DNA of 64,000 nt from Sporolactobacillus kofuensis (GTDB lineage: Bacteria > Bacillota > Bacilli > Bacillales > Sporolactobacillaceae): positions 205,303 to 269,302 of the forward strand of contig NZ_JBHSTQ010000004.1 of NCBI RefSeq assembly GCF_042660205.1, in the 5' to 3' direction. Positions 8,698 through 17,757 of the stretch are shown here, piece after piece. Below the pieces are notes generated by a model. That model made no database searches. It worked only from the letters and a program-made list of their open reading frames with translations, and was not told the DNA's origin. A program made the position numbers and the translations under genes. Within the stretch, counting starts at the first letter, position 1, and each line of letters starts with the position of its first letter.

Positions 8698-10479
8698 GTG
8701 TTTTCTTCAGTGTCAGTGAACAGCGGATGGCTGATTATCGTCGCGGCGATTCTGGCTATTCTCCTTTGTGTAGTTTCTTTGTTAATGTTCTTTCATATCC
8801 AAAGATTGCGTGTTAAAGAAGAAAGTGAAAAAAACATTAGAAAAATTACAGATGGCCTACATATTGGTGCGTTCATCATACAAGGAGACACCTTCATTTA
8901 TGTCAACGACAGGTTTTGCGAATTGACGGGCTATTCTGCTGAGACATTACAGCAACTGAAATGGCAGGATGTTGTTTCCCTACAGAATTCAGAGGAGACA
9001 GCAACCTTAATCAGACAGTTACGAGAAGGCCAGAGGACAGAATTTGAAGAGCAGCTTGTTGTGATTAGGGGAGATGGGTCACGCATTTCCTTGGTCGTAA
9101 AATGCCAGAGGATTAAGGGTCAGCACAGTCATTATGTAGGCACAGCCGATGTTGAGGAACATGCCCACGTGAAGGATGAAACGGATACAGAGAACCTCAT
9201 TGATCCTGTAACAGAACTTCCTGGGAGCATTGCGTTACGTCGCCGACTCGATCATGAAACAATTGAGAATCCAGCGCTTTCACTTGCATTGGTGTTTGTT
9301 GATATTGACAGCATGAATCGAGTGAACGACACTATAGGTAGAGAAGCGGGCGATAAGTTGCTTCAAGAAGCAGCAAAGCGCCTGAAAGAATGTGAAGGGG
9401 AGCGTGTTTATCACTTTAGTGATGATGAATTCGCCATTTTATTTAAGAATCGAACACGATCAGACGTGAAGATGCATATTAAGCGTATCATGAACACGTT
9501 CACAGCACCCATCAAGTTGCATGATATACCTTGGTATGAATCCATAACGATGGGTGTGAGTTTCTTCCCTGAGGATGCCGATACAGGGAGCAAGTTGATA
9601 GAAAGTGCAGTCGCCGCGATCCACTACGCAAAAAAGAATAGCCGCGGGAAATATGAATTTTATAATCCGGGTATTTTGAACGGTTTAAGAAAGCGTCTGG
9701 AACTTGAGATGGATTTGCGTCACGCGGTAAAACGTAATGAGTTCACGATCCATTATCAACCACAAATTGATTTAAAGGTTGGTAAAGTTATTGGATCTGA
9801 GGCATTGGTGCGCTGGATACACCCAGTGCGCGGTGTCATTTCACCCGGAGTTTTTATCCCTATGGCCGAGGAATTAGGTCTCATCGAAGAAATAGGGGAG
9901 TGGGTACTTCGGACGGCATGTAAGCAAACAAAGCTCTGGATGGATCAAGGCTATTCCTTTAATGTATCTGTCAACTTATCTCCGCGACAGCTTTTTCAGG
10001 AAAATTTGGTTACTCTTGTTCAATCTGCGCTTTATGACTCTGGACTTCCGGCAAAAAGCCTTCAGCTTGAAATTACGGAAACGGCTGGAGCTGACTTGTT
10101 TGTCATGTCACAGAAACTGCAGGCATTGGAAAAATTGGGTGTAAGTATTAGCATTGATGACTTCGGAACTGGCTACAACTCATTAAATTACTTGAAACAA
10201 TTACCATTGAGTCAGCTAAAGATTGATCAATCTTTTATACGAGGTAACCGCCATGATCAACATGATGTGGCGCTTGTAAGAATGATTGTGGCCCTTGCAA
10301 ATGAATTAGATTTGCAAGTCGTAGCCGAGGGTGTTGAGACTGCTGAACATGTTCAATTTTTAAAACAAACCAATTGTGCGCTTGCCCAAGGCTACCTGTT
10401 TGCCCGTCCTTTGACTGCAGAGCGTCTGATTGATCAGCTCGGGCTCATAAACTCGCAAATTAGTGAGACAGTCATTTAA
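8698..10479 (+). CDS. PAS-GGDEF-EAL cyclic-di-GMP protein, probable phosphodiesterase
   Basis: A 593-residue membrane-anchored signalling protein. One transmembrane helix (residues 11-33) precedes a PAS domain (about 48-150; FIYVNDRFCELTGYS), a GGDEF domain (about 165-325) and an EAL domain (about 335-585). The GGDEF signature is degenerate, reading SDDEF at 241-245, so cyclase activity is unlikely. The EAL domain keeps EALVRW (368-373), the metal site ITET, DDFGTGY, LKID, VAEGVET and QGYLFARP, consistent with c-di-GMP hydrolysis. Start uncertain: GTG at 8698, or GTG at 8710/8716, which are better spaced from GGAAGGCAGG. The gene is monocistronic. Confidence 0.92.
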   Translation: MFSSVSVNSGWLIIVAAILAILLCVVSLLMFFHIQRLRVKEESEKNIRKITDGLHIGAFIIQGDTFIYVNDRFCELTGYSAETLQQLKWQDVVSLQNSEETATLIRQLREGQRTEFEEQLVVIRGDGSRISLVVKCQRIKGQHSHYVGTADVEEHAHVKDETDTENLIDPVTELPGSIALRRRLDHETIENPALSLALVFVDIDSMNRVNDTIGREAGDKLLQEAAKRLKECEGERVYHFSDDEFAILFKNRTRSDVKMHIKRIMNTFTAPIKLHDIPWYESITMGVSFFPEDADTGSKLIESAVAAIHYAKKNSRGKYEFYNPGILNGLRKRLELEMDLRHAVKRNEFTIHYQPQIDLKVGKVIGSEALVRWIHPVRGVISPGVFIPMAEELGLIEEIGEWVLRTACKQTKLWMDQGYSFNVSVNLSPRQLFQENLVTLVQSALYDSGLPAKSLQLEITETAGADLFVMSQKLQALEKLGVSISIDDFGTGYNSLNYLKQLPLSQLKIDQSFIRGNRHDQHDVALVRMIVALANELDLQVVAEGVETAEHVQFLKQTNCALAQGYLFARPLTAERLIDQLGLINSQISETVI

Positions 10480-10629
10480 TAAGTGAGCAGTGCTTGCACA
10501 TGGGCGACAAATACTTGAGAGATAACGACTTTAGTACACTACACCTGTTATTACAGCTTGGTAGAGTCAAGTTCAACTAATATAGATTACAACTCAAACA
10601 TTTAGCAGGATTTTAGGAGGCGGTTTTTT

Positions 10630-11778
10630 ATGAAAAAAATCATTGTTCCTGCTGCGATTGTAGGAGGACTAATATTCTCAGCAACGGGCCAACAGGCCTT
10701 AGCAGCATCTGGACAGGATGTCGTTAATAAGGCATTAAGTTATCAGGGCAAACCCTATGTTTATGGGGCACCCTCCTTTTCGGAATCCATGTTTGATTGT
10801 TCATCATTTACTCAACTGATGTATAGCAAGGTTATGAATATTTCTTTACCAAGGACTTCGTCCGCTCAAGCGACCATAGGCACACGCGTATCTAAGGACC
10901 AAGTGCAGCCAGGAGATTTGCTGTTCTTTGATACCTCCGGTGATGGCAAAATCGACCACGTGGGTATTTACATCGGTAATGGACAAATGATTAGTTCGGA
11001 AGAAACGGTTGGCGTACATATTACCAATGTATTTAGCGGTGGAGGATCTCAGTCGTACTGGGAACCGAAATTTATTAATGCTCAACGAGTTATTGCCTCG
11101 GGGGACAGTGTTTCTGCTCCAACACAAAACAGTCTGGTGACGCAGTCCTCCCAATCGTCATCGGGAGGTGGTGCCTCATCCAATTCATATACCGTCAAAA
11201 GTGGAGACAGCCTTTGGGCGATCGCGCATAACAATGGAATTTCGCTTTCAAAGTTAAAATCACTTAACGGGCTGAAATCCAATCTGATTTACCCGGGACA
11301 AGTTCTGAAACTTTCCGGAACAGTACATGCAACACCATCTTCCTCAACGACGACGAAGACCACATCCGATCAAGCCGCAGGGACTTCTACAAAAAGTTCT
11401 TCAAGTGCTTCGTCATCATACACGGTAAAAAGTGGAGACAATTTATGGGCAATTGCCAATAAGAATGGGATGTCACTAAGTGCCTTGAAGTCGATGAATG
11501 GACTGCATTCTGATCTTATCTATCCAGGTCAGACATTGAAACTATCTGTGTCAACGGGCTCATCAAAGGATGTAACAGTCACCCAGACTTCCTATGCAAA
11601 AACAGCCCATTCCTCTTCTACAGCAAAAAAAAGCTATAAAGTGGCGAGTGGTGACAGTCTCTGGCAAATTGCCACACTTCATGGCACCACAGTTAATAAA
11701 TTAATGAGAACGAACAATTTGTCTTCAACGCTCATTTATCCGGGACAACATTTGCAGATACCAGAATCTTATTTGTGA
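10630..11778 (+). CDS. Secreted NlpC/P60 peptidoglycan endopeptidase with three LysM domains
   Basis: A 382-residue exported cell-wall hydrolase of the D,L-endopeptidase type. A signal peptide (residues 1-26, cleaved after ALAA) is followed by an NlpC/P60 domain with catalytic Cys57 in MFDCSSF and His110 in KIDHVGIYIG. Three LysM repeats follow (about 186-230, 261-305, 335-379; YTVKSGDSLW, YTVKSGDNLW, YKVASGDSLW), joined by Ser/Thr-rich linkers. In B. subtilis LytE, LytF and CwlS the LysM domains come first; here the order is reversed. TTTTAGGAGGCGG precedes the ATG. Probably involved in cell separation or wall turnover. Confidence 0.93.
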   Translation: MKKIIVPAAIVGGLIFSATGQQALAASGQDVVNKALSYQGKPYVYGAPSFSESMFDCSSFTQLMYSKVMNISLPRTSSAQATIGTRVSKDQVQPGDLLFFDTSGDGKIDHVGIYIGNGQMISSEETVGVHITNVFSGGGSQSYWEPKFINAQRVIASGDSVSAPTQNSLVTQSSQSSSGGGASSNSYTVKSGDSLWAIAHNNGISLSKLKSLNGLKSNLIYPGQVLKLSGTVHATPSSSTTTKTTSDQAAGTSTKSSSSASSSYTVKSGDNLWAIANKNGMSLSALKSMNGLHSDLIYPGQTLKLSVSTGSSKDVTVTQTSYAKTAHSSSTAKKSYKVASGDSLWQIATLHGTTVNKLMRTNNLSSTLIYPGQHLQIPESYL

Positions 11779-11801
11779 GAATAGGAAACCTACACAGGTT
11801 C

Positions 11802-11849
11802 AGAATCCGAAACACATTGCATAAGCATAAGTGTTTCGGATTCTTTTTA
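11802..11849 (+). terminator. Terminator after the NlpC/P60-LysM gene
   Basis: A 14-bp stem AGAATCCGAAACAC/GTGTTTCGGATTCT with a 15-base loop, then a T run. Confidence 0.88.
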
Positions 11850-12130
11850 TTGAAGAGAGAACAGCGATAAGTTGATGTGGACTAAGTTACGGGTTGAAGA
11901 TAAAAACTGAATGAAATATTGAGAATCGTAAACAAGGTTATTAAGTGGAGTGAAAAATGAATGAATTAATCGAATGATGATTAGACTTTCTATGAGATGG
12001 TGTAATCGTTGTGTGAATAAACGATGAATATTATGTTAATAAATGGTTACGAATACAACGTTAATTTAAATGTACAACGGTCTGTAACAAATATATTTAT
12101 ATCGCTATTAAATTAAAGTTATAATTAAAA
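11850..12130. other. AT-rich non-coding stretch upstream of qoxA
   Basis: About 280 bases with no convincing ORF or structured RNA. TGTAATCGTTGTGT at 12001-12014 resembles a CcpA cre site but differs from consensus at its last two bases. The stretch probably holds regulatory sites of the qox promoter. Confidence 0.4.
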
Positions 12131-12136
12131 GTTTAT

Positions 12137-12144
12137 GCTATAAT
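12137..12144 (+). promoter_or_regulatory. Extended -10 promoter element of qoxABCD
   Basis: TATGC-TATAAT is an extended -10 (TGC before TATAAT) about 58 bases before the qoxA start. The -35 region is weak, which fits an activated or extended -10 promoter. Confidence 0.5.
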
Positions 12145-12201
12145 GTGAGTGCTTGCTTTGTTAAGTAGCGGAACAGAGAAATAGAGGGGAGGAAGAGCAG
12201 C

Positions 12202-13161
12202 TTGAAGAATTTAATTACTATGATAAAACCAGCAATTCTATTGTTAGCATTACCCTTGATCACGGGATGTTCAGATAAGATTGCCGTATTAAATCCTCAA
12301 GGTCCTGTAGCAAGATCGCAATATCATTTGATTATTTGGTCACTAATTATGATGAGCCTTGTTCTTGCTATTGTGCTCATATTATTTGTTTATGTGCTTG
12401 CACGGTATGGCCGTAAAAACAGTAAAGGCTTCGATCCTAATGACACGGGTAACAGGAAGCTTGAAATTGTTTGGATGATCATTCCGGTTATTATCTGTGT
12501 GCTGTTGGCTGTGCCTACGGTTCAAACACTGTATGCACTGAATCACCCACCGAAAGCTACTGCCACACCTGCAAAATTGGCTGGCAAAACGCTAACGATT
12601 GATGTAACGTCCGTTCAATGGAAATGGCTTTTCCGCTATCCGGATCAAAAAATCGAAACGGTTAATTATGCAGTCATTCCTGCCGGAACACCGGTGAAGT
12701 TTCGCCTGCATGCCTATGATGCAATGAATGCATTTTGGGTTCCCGAACTTGGTGGACAACAATACACAATGACAGATATGCCAATGAAATTGTGGCTTCA
12801 GGCTGATAAGCCTGGTAACTATGATGGCAGAAGCTCAAACTATTCTGGTCGTGGCTTTGCACATATGACTTTTACGATTATGGCAAGAAATGCGACAGAC
12901 TTTGATAATTGGGTGAATGATGTTAAACAAAACAAACCGGCTTTGTCGCTTAATGGCTATAAGAAGCTATTACAGCCTGATACGGTTAAACCTCAAGCGT
13001 TTTCGTCTTATCCTAAGCTTGCAGAAAAGGATTTGAATAAGGCACAAATGCAGGCGCTTGAAGCTGGAAAGTCAACAAAGAATGATTCCATGCAAGGCAT
13101 GAAAATGGACAAGAACATGGACATGGATCATAACGGGAAAGGGGGACATCACGATGATTGA
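12202..13161 (+). CDS. qoxA: Cytochrome aa3 menaquinol oxidase subunit II
   Basis: A 319-residue lipoprotein subunit of the terminal quinol oxidase. The lipoprotein signal ends at LITGC (Cys23); two membrane helices (about 40-65 and 84-108) are followed by an extracytoplasmic cupredoxin domain with QWKWLFRYPDQ. The CuA ligands of cytochrome c oxidases are absent: the position reads NYSGRGFAHMTF with no Cys pair, identifying a quinol oxidase. The C-terminus is unusual, with Met/His/Asp-rich repeats (MQGMKMDKNMDMDHN, GGHHDD). The start is TTG with GGGAGGAAG before it. First gene of qoxABCD, overlapping qoxB by 8 bases. Confidence 0.95.
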   Translation: MKNLITMIKPAILLLALPLITGCSDKIAVLNPQGPVARSQYHLIIWSLIMMSLVLAIVLILFVYVLARYGRKNSKGFDPNDTGNRKLEIVWMIIPVIICVLLAVPTVQTLYALNHPPKATATPAKLAGKTLTIDVTSVQWKWLFRYPDQKIETVNYAVIPAGTPVKFRLHAYDAMNAFWVPELGGQQYTMTDMPMKLWLQADKPGNYDGRSSNYSGRGFAHMTFTIMARNATDFDNWVNDVKQNKPALSLNGYKKLLQPDTVKPQAFSSYPKLAEKDLNKAQMQALEAGKSTKNDSMQGMKMDKNMDMDHNGKGGHHDD

Positions 13162-15121
13162 GTCCATCAAGTCGTTTCTTGGTTATTTCTTCGTTACCGG
13201 GGATCCGATGATCTATGGAGCTGATGCATCCATTGCTTTGGCTTCAATCGGTATTGTCGTTGTACTTACCTATTTCAAAAAATGGAAATGGCTGTGGGAA
13301 GAATGGCTGACTACAGTCGATCATAAGCGAATTGGAATTATGTATATTATTGCGGCGCTCTTGATGCTGTTCCGAGGCGGAGTCGATGCATTGATGATGC
13401 GTACACAGCTGACATTGCCAAATTTGCATTTTCTAAATTCGGAACATTATAACCAAGTATTTACAACGCACGGCACAATTATGATTATCTTTGTTGCTAT
13501 GCCATTTATTTTTGGATTGATGAATATTGCGGTGCCATTGCAAATCGGTGCACGTGATGTTGCTTTTCCATTTTTGAATGCATTGAGCTTCTGGCTGTTT
13601 TTTGCTGGAGCAATGCTTTTTAACCTATCATTTGTCATCGGTGGTTCTCCAGATGCAGGATGGTCAGGCTATGCACCATTTGCAGGTGCAGAATTGAATC
13701 CTGGTGTCGGACAGAATTATTATGTGCTTGGCGTTCAAATATCTGGTATCGGATCGCTGGCAACAGGGATTAATTTCTTGGTCACCATTATTAAGATGCG
13801 TGCGCCGGGAATGACCTTATTCAAGATGCCGATGTTTACGTGGTCGATTCTCATTACTTCGGTTATTGTTGTCTTTGCGTTTCCGGCATTCACTGTTGCG
13901 CTCGCATTGATGACGATCGATCGATTGTTTGGTGCACATTTCTTCACGATTGCTGCAGGCGGTTCGCCAATGCTTTGGGCCAATTTGTTCTGGTTTTGGG
14001 GGCATCCTGAAGTGTATATCGTGCTTTTGCCGGTCTTCGGTATTTTCTCCGAGGTCATTGCAACCTTTGCACACAAGACACTCTTTGGTTATGCCGTGAT
14101 GGTCTGGTCAATGGTTGCCATTTCGGTATTGAGCTTTATTACATGGTTGCACCACTTCTTTACAATGGGAAATACGGCTCCGGTCAACGCATTCTTCTCC
14201 GTTTCAACAATGCTGATTGCGATACCGACTGGTGTCAAAATATTTAACTGGTTATTTACGCTGAATAAAGGGCGAATCGAATTTACCACACCAATGCTTT
14301 GGGCGTTGGCGTTTATACCTAACTTTACAATTGGTGGGATTACCGGTGTCATGCTTGCTATGGCTCCGGCAGATTATCAGTACCATAACAGTTATTTCCT
14401 TGTCGCACACTTCCACAGCACATTAATTGCAGGAACAGTGTTCGGTATTTTCTGCGGTCTTCATTATTGGTGGCCGAAGATGTTTGGCTACTTACTTGAT
14501 GAAAGAAAAGGAAAATGGTCGTTCTGGATCTTCATGATTTCCTTCAATATTTGCTTTATGCCGATGTATTTCCTTGGATTGATGGGAATGACACGTCGTA
14601 TGTACACCTATCCTGCTGGATTGGGTTGGACACCGATTAACATCGTCATTACGATCGGTGCTTTTGGCATGGGGCTTGGTTTTATCATTATGGCTTGGAA
14701 TATTATCTGGAGCGCCATCCATGGGAAACGAGATACAACAGGCGATCCATGGGGTGGCCGTACGCTTGAATGGACGACTTCGTCACCAGCTCCTGAGTAT
14801 AATTTCGCGCACATTCCTGAAATTTCAACGCGTGATCCACTGGCTGCTATGAAAGAAGGAAAAACGGGTGATTTGAGAAAGTCATCAAAACCTTATGAAC
14901 CCATTCATATGCCGAATAACTCTGGAATTCCTGTGATTATGTCAGGGTTCATGTTCATTGCTGGGTTTGGTTTTGTCTTTGAATGGTATTGGATGGGCAT
15001 CCCAGGATTAATTGGTGTGGTTGCCTGCATGATCGCACGTTCCTTTGTTTACAACGACCACCACTATATTCCAGTCGATGAGATTGAGAAGACTGAGGCT
15101 GCCACGGGGAGGTTATCCTAA
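13154..15121 (+). CDS. qoxB: Cytochrome aa3 menaquinol oxidase subunit I
   Basis: The 655-residue catalytic subunit reduces oxygen to water and pumps protons. Heme and copper ligand motifs are in place: HGTIMIIFVAMP (low-spin heme His), WFWGHPEVYIVLLP (CuB His with the Tyr cross-link and the proton-channel Glu region), the His pair in WLHHFFTMG, and HFHSTLIAG (heme His pair). There are about 14-15 membrane helices, with the extra C-terminal ones usual for QoxB. The ATG overlaps the end of qoxA, and the stop overlaps the qoxC start (TAATG). Membrane complex partner of QoxA, QoxC and QoxD. Confidence 0.97.
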   Translation: MIESIKSFLGYFFVTGDPMIYGADASIALASIGIVVVLTYFKKWKWLWEEWLTTVDHKRIGIMYIIAALLMLFRGGVDALMMRTQLTLPNLHFLNSEHYNQVFTTHGTIMIIFVAMPFIFGLMNIAVPLQIGARDVAFPFLNALSFWLFFAGAMLFNLSFVIGGSPDAGWSGYAPFAGAELNPGVGQNYYVLGVQISGIGSLATGINFLVTIIKMRAPGMTLFKMPMFTWSILITSVIVVFAFPAFTVALALMTIDRLFGAHFFTIAAGGSPMLWANLFWFWGHPEVYIVLLPVFGIFSEVIATFAHKTLFGYAVMVWSMVAISVLSFITWLHHFFTMGNTAPVNAFFSVSTMLIAIPTGVKIFNWLFTLNKGRIEFTTPMLWALAFIPNFTIGGITGVMLAMAPADYQYHNSYFLVAHFHSTLIAGTVFGIFCGLHYWWPKMFGYLLDERKGKWSFWIFMISFNICFMPMYFLGLMGMTRRMYTYPAGLGWTPINIVITIGAFGMGLGFIIMAWNIIWSAIHGKRDTTGDPWGGRTLEWTTSSPAPEYNFAHIPEISTRDPLAAMKEGKTGDLRKSSKPYEPIHMPNNSGIPVIMSGFMFIAGFGFVFEWYWMGIPGLIGVVACMIARSFVYNDHHYIPVDEIEKTEAATGRLS

Positions 15122-15744
15122 TGATGGATTCATTGCTTAGCCAAAAAAACAAAAGCACTTTGCCTTTGGAGTATTCAACTGAAGAAGGCGATTTGCGCAT
15201 TGTCGGTTTCTGGATATTCCTTGCGGCTGAATTAGTGCTGTTCGGTACTTTATTCGGTACTTATCTTGTCTTGCAAAGTCACACAGCAGGCGGACCAAAT
15301 GCGCATGATTTGTTTGAAATCGGACCGGTTATGGCAGAAACGATTGTTCTGTTAGTAAGTAGCTTTACTTGTGGACTAAGTACAATGGAACTTCGTCGCC
15401 ATAACAACAAGGGCTTGATTGGTTGGCTGATTATTACCATCTTGCTCGGCCTTGTTTTCGTAGGACTTGAAGCGAATGAGTTCTATACGTATGCCGCACA
15501 TGAAGGGGCAACACTTTCAACGAGTGCATTTCTCTCAGGATTCTTTATCCTTCTTGGAACGCATGGTTGCCACGTTTCATTAGGTATTGTCTGGATTATT
15601 GGTATTCTGCTCCAATTGAGAAAAAGGGGAATTACACCGGTAACAGCAAGAAAAGCATTCATGGTTGGTCTTTATTGGCACTTTCTAGATGTTGTCTGGA
15701 TTTTCATCTTCACAGCCGTTTATTTGACAGGGTGGGTGATTTAA
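15121..15744 (+). CDS. qoxC: Cytochrome aa3 menaquinol oxidase subunit III
   Basis: A 207-residue membrane subunit with five predicted helices, the usual size for quinol oxidase subunit III. Family motifs include DLRIVGFWIFLAAELVLFGTLF at the start, GTHGCHVSLGIVWII and YWHFLDVVWIFIFTAVYL at the end. Translation is coupled to qoxB through TAATG, and the next gene begins directly after its stop. Structural subunit of the oxidase, without redox centres of its own. Confidence 0.96.
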   Translation: MMDSLLSQKNKSTLPLEYSTEEGDLRIVGFWIFLAAELVLFGTLFGTYLVLQSHTAGGPNAHDLFEIGPVMAETIVLLVSSFTCGLSTMELRRHNNKGLIGWLIITILLGLVFVGLEANEFYTYAAHEGATLSTSAFLSGFFILLGTHGCHVSLGIVWIIGILLQLRKRGITPVTARKAFMVGLYWHFLDVVWIFIFTAVYLTGWVI

Positions 15745-16062
15745 ATGAGTGAAAATCAGAATCAGGTCATGAAACAAGAACATGCCGGCTTTCCTTGGAA
15801 ACAGGTCATTGGTTTAGTCCTTTCTCTTGCGCTGACATTTCTAGCACTTTGGATTGCGGTTGGTTTATCATTGCCAGTACACGTGACTTTAACGATCATA
15901 GTTGGCTTGGCAATTTTCCAAGCGTTTATCCAGCTGTTTATGTTCATGCATGTGACGGAGGGCACTGAGCCGGTCCATCAAGTTATTGGTATTCTCTTCG
16001 GTATCTATGTTGCTTTTGCCGTCGTTGCTGGTACAATATGGATTTTGGCATACACAATATAA
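15745..16062 (+). CDS. qoxD: Cytochrome aa3 menaquinol oxidase subunit IV
   Basis: A small 105-residue subunit with three membrane helices. FPWKQVIGLVLSLALTFLALW, the middle helix IIVGLAIFQAFIQLFMFMHV and a final helix match the cytochrome o/aa3 quinol oxidase subunit IV family. The ATG is immediately after the qoxC stop. It stabilises the complex. The operon ends at a strong hairpin just downstream. Confidence 0.95.
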   Translation: MSENQNQVMKQEHAGFPWKQVIGLVLSLALTFLALWIAVGLSLPVHVTLTIIVGLAIFQAFIQLFMFMHVTEGTEPVHQVIGILFGIYVAFAVVAGTIWILAYTI

Positions 16063-16072
16063 GAAAGATTTT

Positions 16073-16104
16073 TAAAGGTGGGGCATTAATGCTCCACCTT
16101 TTTT
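16073..16104 (+). terminator. Terminator of qoxABCD
   Basis: AAGGTGGGGCATTAATGC/CCACCTT fold-back with a single G-U pair, followed by TTTTTT. Confidence 0.9.
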
Positions 16105-16111
16105 GAAAGAA

Positions 16112-16309
16112 AAGAAACGATATAACACTTTGCTTAAAAAATGTAGCAAAGATGCATTATGCCTGCGGGAGGAGTGAGCCAAGTGAGACCCCGCAGATTA
16201 CGCGCGTGTATGAGGATGCTCACGGATCACCTGCGGCAAGCGCGCTATCGAAGCATCATCAATGCGAAATAAGGACTGGGACTGGGCGTTTTTGCCCAGT
16301 TTTTCTTAC
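16112..16309 (+). repeat. Oriented intergenic repeat, copy C (standard subtype)
   Basis: Contains TTGCTTAAAAAATGTAGC, a perfect CTGCGGG/CCCGCAG stem, GAGGATGCTCACGG, CCTGCGGCAAGCG and the terminal ACTGGGC/GCCCAGT hairpin with a T-rich loop. It lies behind the qox terminator. Confidence 0.85.
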
Positions 16310-16462
16310 GTAAATGGGAATAGTCATAGTCGACAGAATTTTGTATACGTGAAGACTTAGTGAGTCAAAATATAGGCTTAGGCAGATTTTTTAGTGTTGA
16401 AGAAAATTGGCAAATGAAGTTCATAAATCAGTCAAAAAACTTCAAAATATGGCGCTTTATGA
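16310..16462. other. Non-coding stretch between repeat C and the fruK leader
   Basis: AT-rich, with no ORF or hairpin I would support. Confidence 0.4.
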
Positions 16463-16463
16463 A

Positions 16464-16580
16464 TTAATTTGATTGATATTGATTGATATTCACTTTATAA
16501 TAAGTTACTTGAAGGGGAATTCGACTGGCTCTCCTGACTGCAGGCGTAAATGCAAGCGAGTTCAATGAGTAAGGAATCAT
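16464..16580 (-). CDS. Doubtful 38-codon small ORF
   Basis: Begins ATG at 16580 with AAGGAAAG four bases before it and encodes 38 residues starting MIPYSLNSLAFTPAVRRAS and ending in NINQYQSN. It is on the strand opposite fruK and overlaps the good plus-strand promoter at 16473-16501, so both cannot easily be functional. I do not recognise a family. It may be a fragment of a lost gene. Confidence 0.2.
   Translation of the reverse strand: MIPYSLNSLAFTPAVRRASRIPLQVTYYKVNINQYQSN
16473..16501 (+). promoter_or_regulatory. fruK: Strong sigma-A promoter upstream of fruK
   Basis: TTGATA - 17 bases - TATAAT. It starts a transcript with a leader of about 225 bases before fruK. It lies in a direct repeat GATTGATATT x2 (16471-16490). 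Confidence 0.6.
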
Positions 16581-16733
16581 TATTCTTTCCTTGTATGGAA
16601 CATTGTCAAGCCGCAGACAATATAAGAGAACTGTTCGCTCTTGGCAATGAATCCGCTCTCTATTTTTGTCGGGCACTTTGGAATCCTATTGATATAATAA
16701 AAAAGAAAATATTAAATTAGGAGTTGATCATTC

Positions 16734-17645
16734 GTGATTTATACATGCACGTTGAATCCGGCGATTGATTACTTTGTACAAGTTGATCATTTTAAAGCCG
16801 GCGAATTGAATCATGTCAAAGCTGATCGCAAGATGGCAGGTGGGAAGGGGATCAATGTCTCCAGAGTATTAAAACACTTGGGCCAGGATTCTAAATGCCT
16901 AGGCTTCATCGGAGGATTTACTGGGGAGTTCATTAAGGGTAAATTGGCAGAAGAAAGCATTGAAGCAGATTTTGTCCCTGTTGATGGGGACACGCGAATT
17001 AATGTTAAGCTGAAAAGTGATACGGAAACTGAAATTAATGGGGTAGCTCCGCAAATTACCGATGATCAGCTGAATGCCCTTTTTGCAAAACTTAATCAAA
17101 TGACTGCTGAGGACATTCTCGTACTTTCAGGAAGTGTTCCGGGAACATTACCTGTAACCATCTACAAAGAAATGATGGAACATGTTCGTACGAGTGGTGC
17201 TAAAGTCGTCGTTGATACAAGTGGAAAGGCATTCCGTGAAATTGTTGATGCGAAGCCATTTTTGGTTAAGCCAAATCACCATGAACTCGGTGAATATTTC
17301 GGTGTGACGATTGAAACCTTTGATGAAGTAAAGACTTATGGGAAGAAACTCGTGGAAAAAGGTATCGACCATGTCATTGTTTCAATGGGTGGCAAAGGAG
17401 CAATCTACATAGACAAGGATGAATACCTATATGCACCTCCAGCAAAAGGTGAGTTGAAAAACTCAGTGGGTGCTGGCGATTCATTAGTTGCTGGATTCGT
17501 TTCCGAGTATGTAGTAAGTGGTGATTTCCGAAAAGCATTCCAAAAAGGAGCAGCATCGGGAAGTGCAACTGCTTTTTCTGTTGATTTGTGCACGAAAGAA
17601 AAAGTTGAAGAATTGTTACCTCAGATAGAGATTAGCAATATCTAA
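16734..17645 (+). CDS. fruK: 1-phosphofructokinase
   Basis: A 303-residue PfkB-family kinase that converts fructose 1-phosphate from the fructose PTS to fructose 1,6-bisphosphate. It shows the N-terminal TLNPAIDYFVQVD, the PfkB signature GGKGINVSRVLKHLG, KPNHHELGEYFG and the catalytic NSVGAGDSLVAGF (Asp base in GAGD). It aligns along its length with B. subtilis FruK. The start is GTG preceded by TTAGGAG. The fruR repressor gene that usually precedes fruK in Bacilli is not here; the upstream region is a long leader. It forms an operon with fruA 112 bases downstream. Confidence 0.95.
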   Translation: MIYTCTLNPAIDYFVQVDHFKAGELNHVKADRKMAGGKGINVSRVLKHLGQDSKCLGFIGGFTGEFIKGKLAEESIEADFVPVDGDTRINVKLKSDTETEINGVAPQITDDQLNALFAKLNQMTAEDILVLSGSVPGTLPVTIYKEMMEHVRTSGAKVVVDTSGKAFREIVDAKPFLVKPNHHELGEYFGVTIETFDEVKTYGKKLVEKGIDHVIVSMGGKGAIYIDKDEYLYAPPAKGELKNSVGAGDSLVAGFVSEYVVSGDFRKAFQKGAASGSATAFSVDLCTKEKVEELLPQIEISNI

Positions 17646-17757
17646 AACATAGACATATTGCGGAAATAACGATGGGCAAAGAAATGAAAAAACGTTAGGA
17701 ATCCGCCACCTAAAAATCAACTGGGTAACCCTTTATTAAGAGAGGATGGGAATCATA

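Noticed and set aside
12001..12014. cre-like site upstream of qoxA
   Set aside because: Two mismatches at the conserved 3' end (GT instead of CA), so I note it only within the gap entry.
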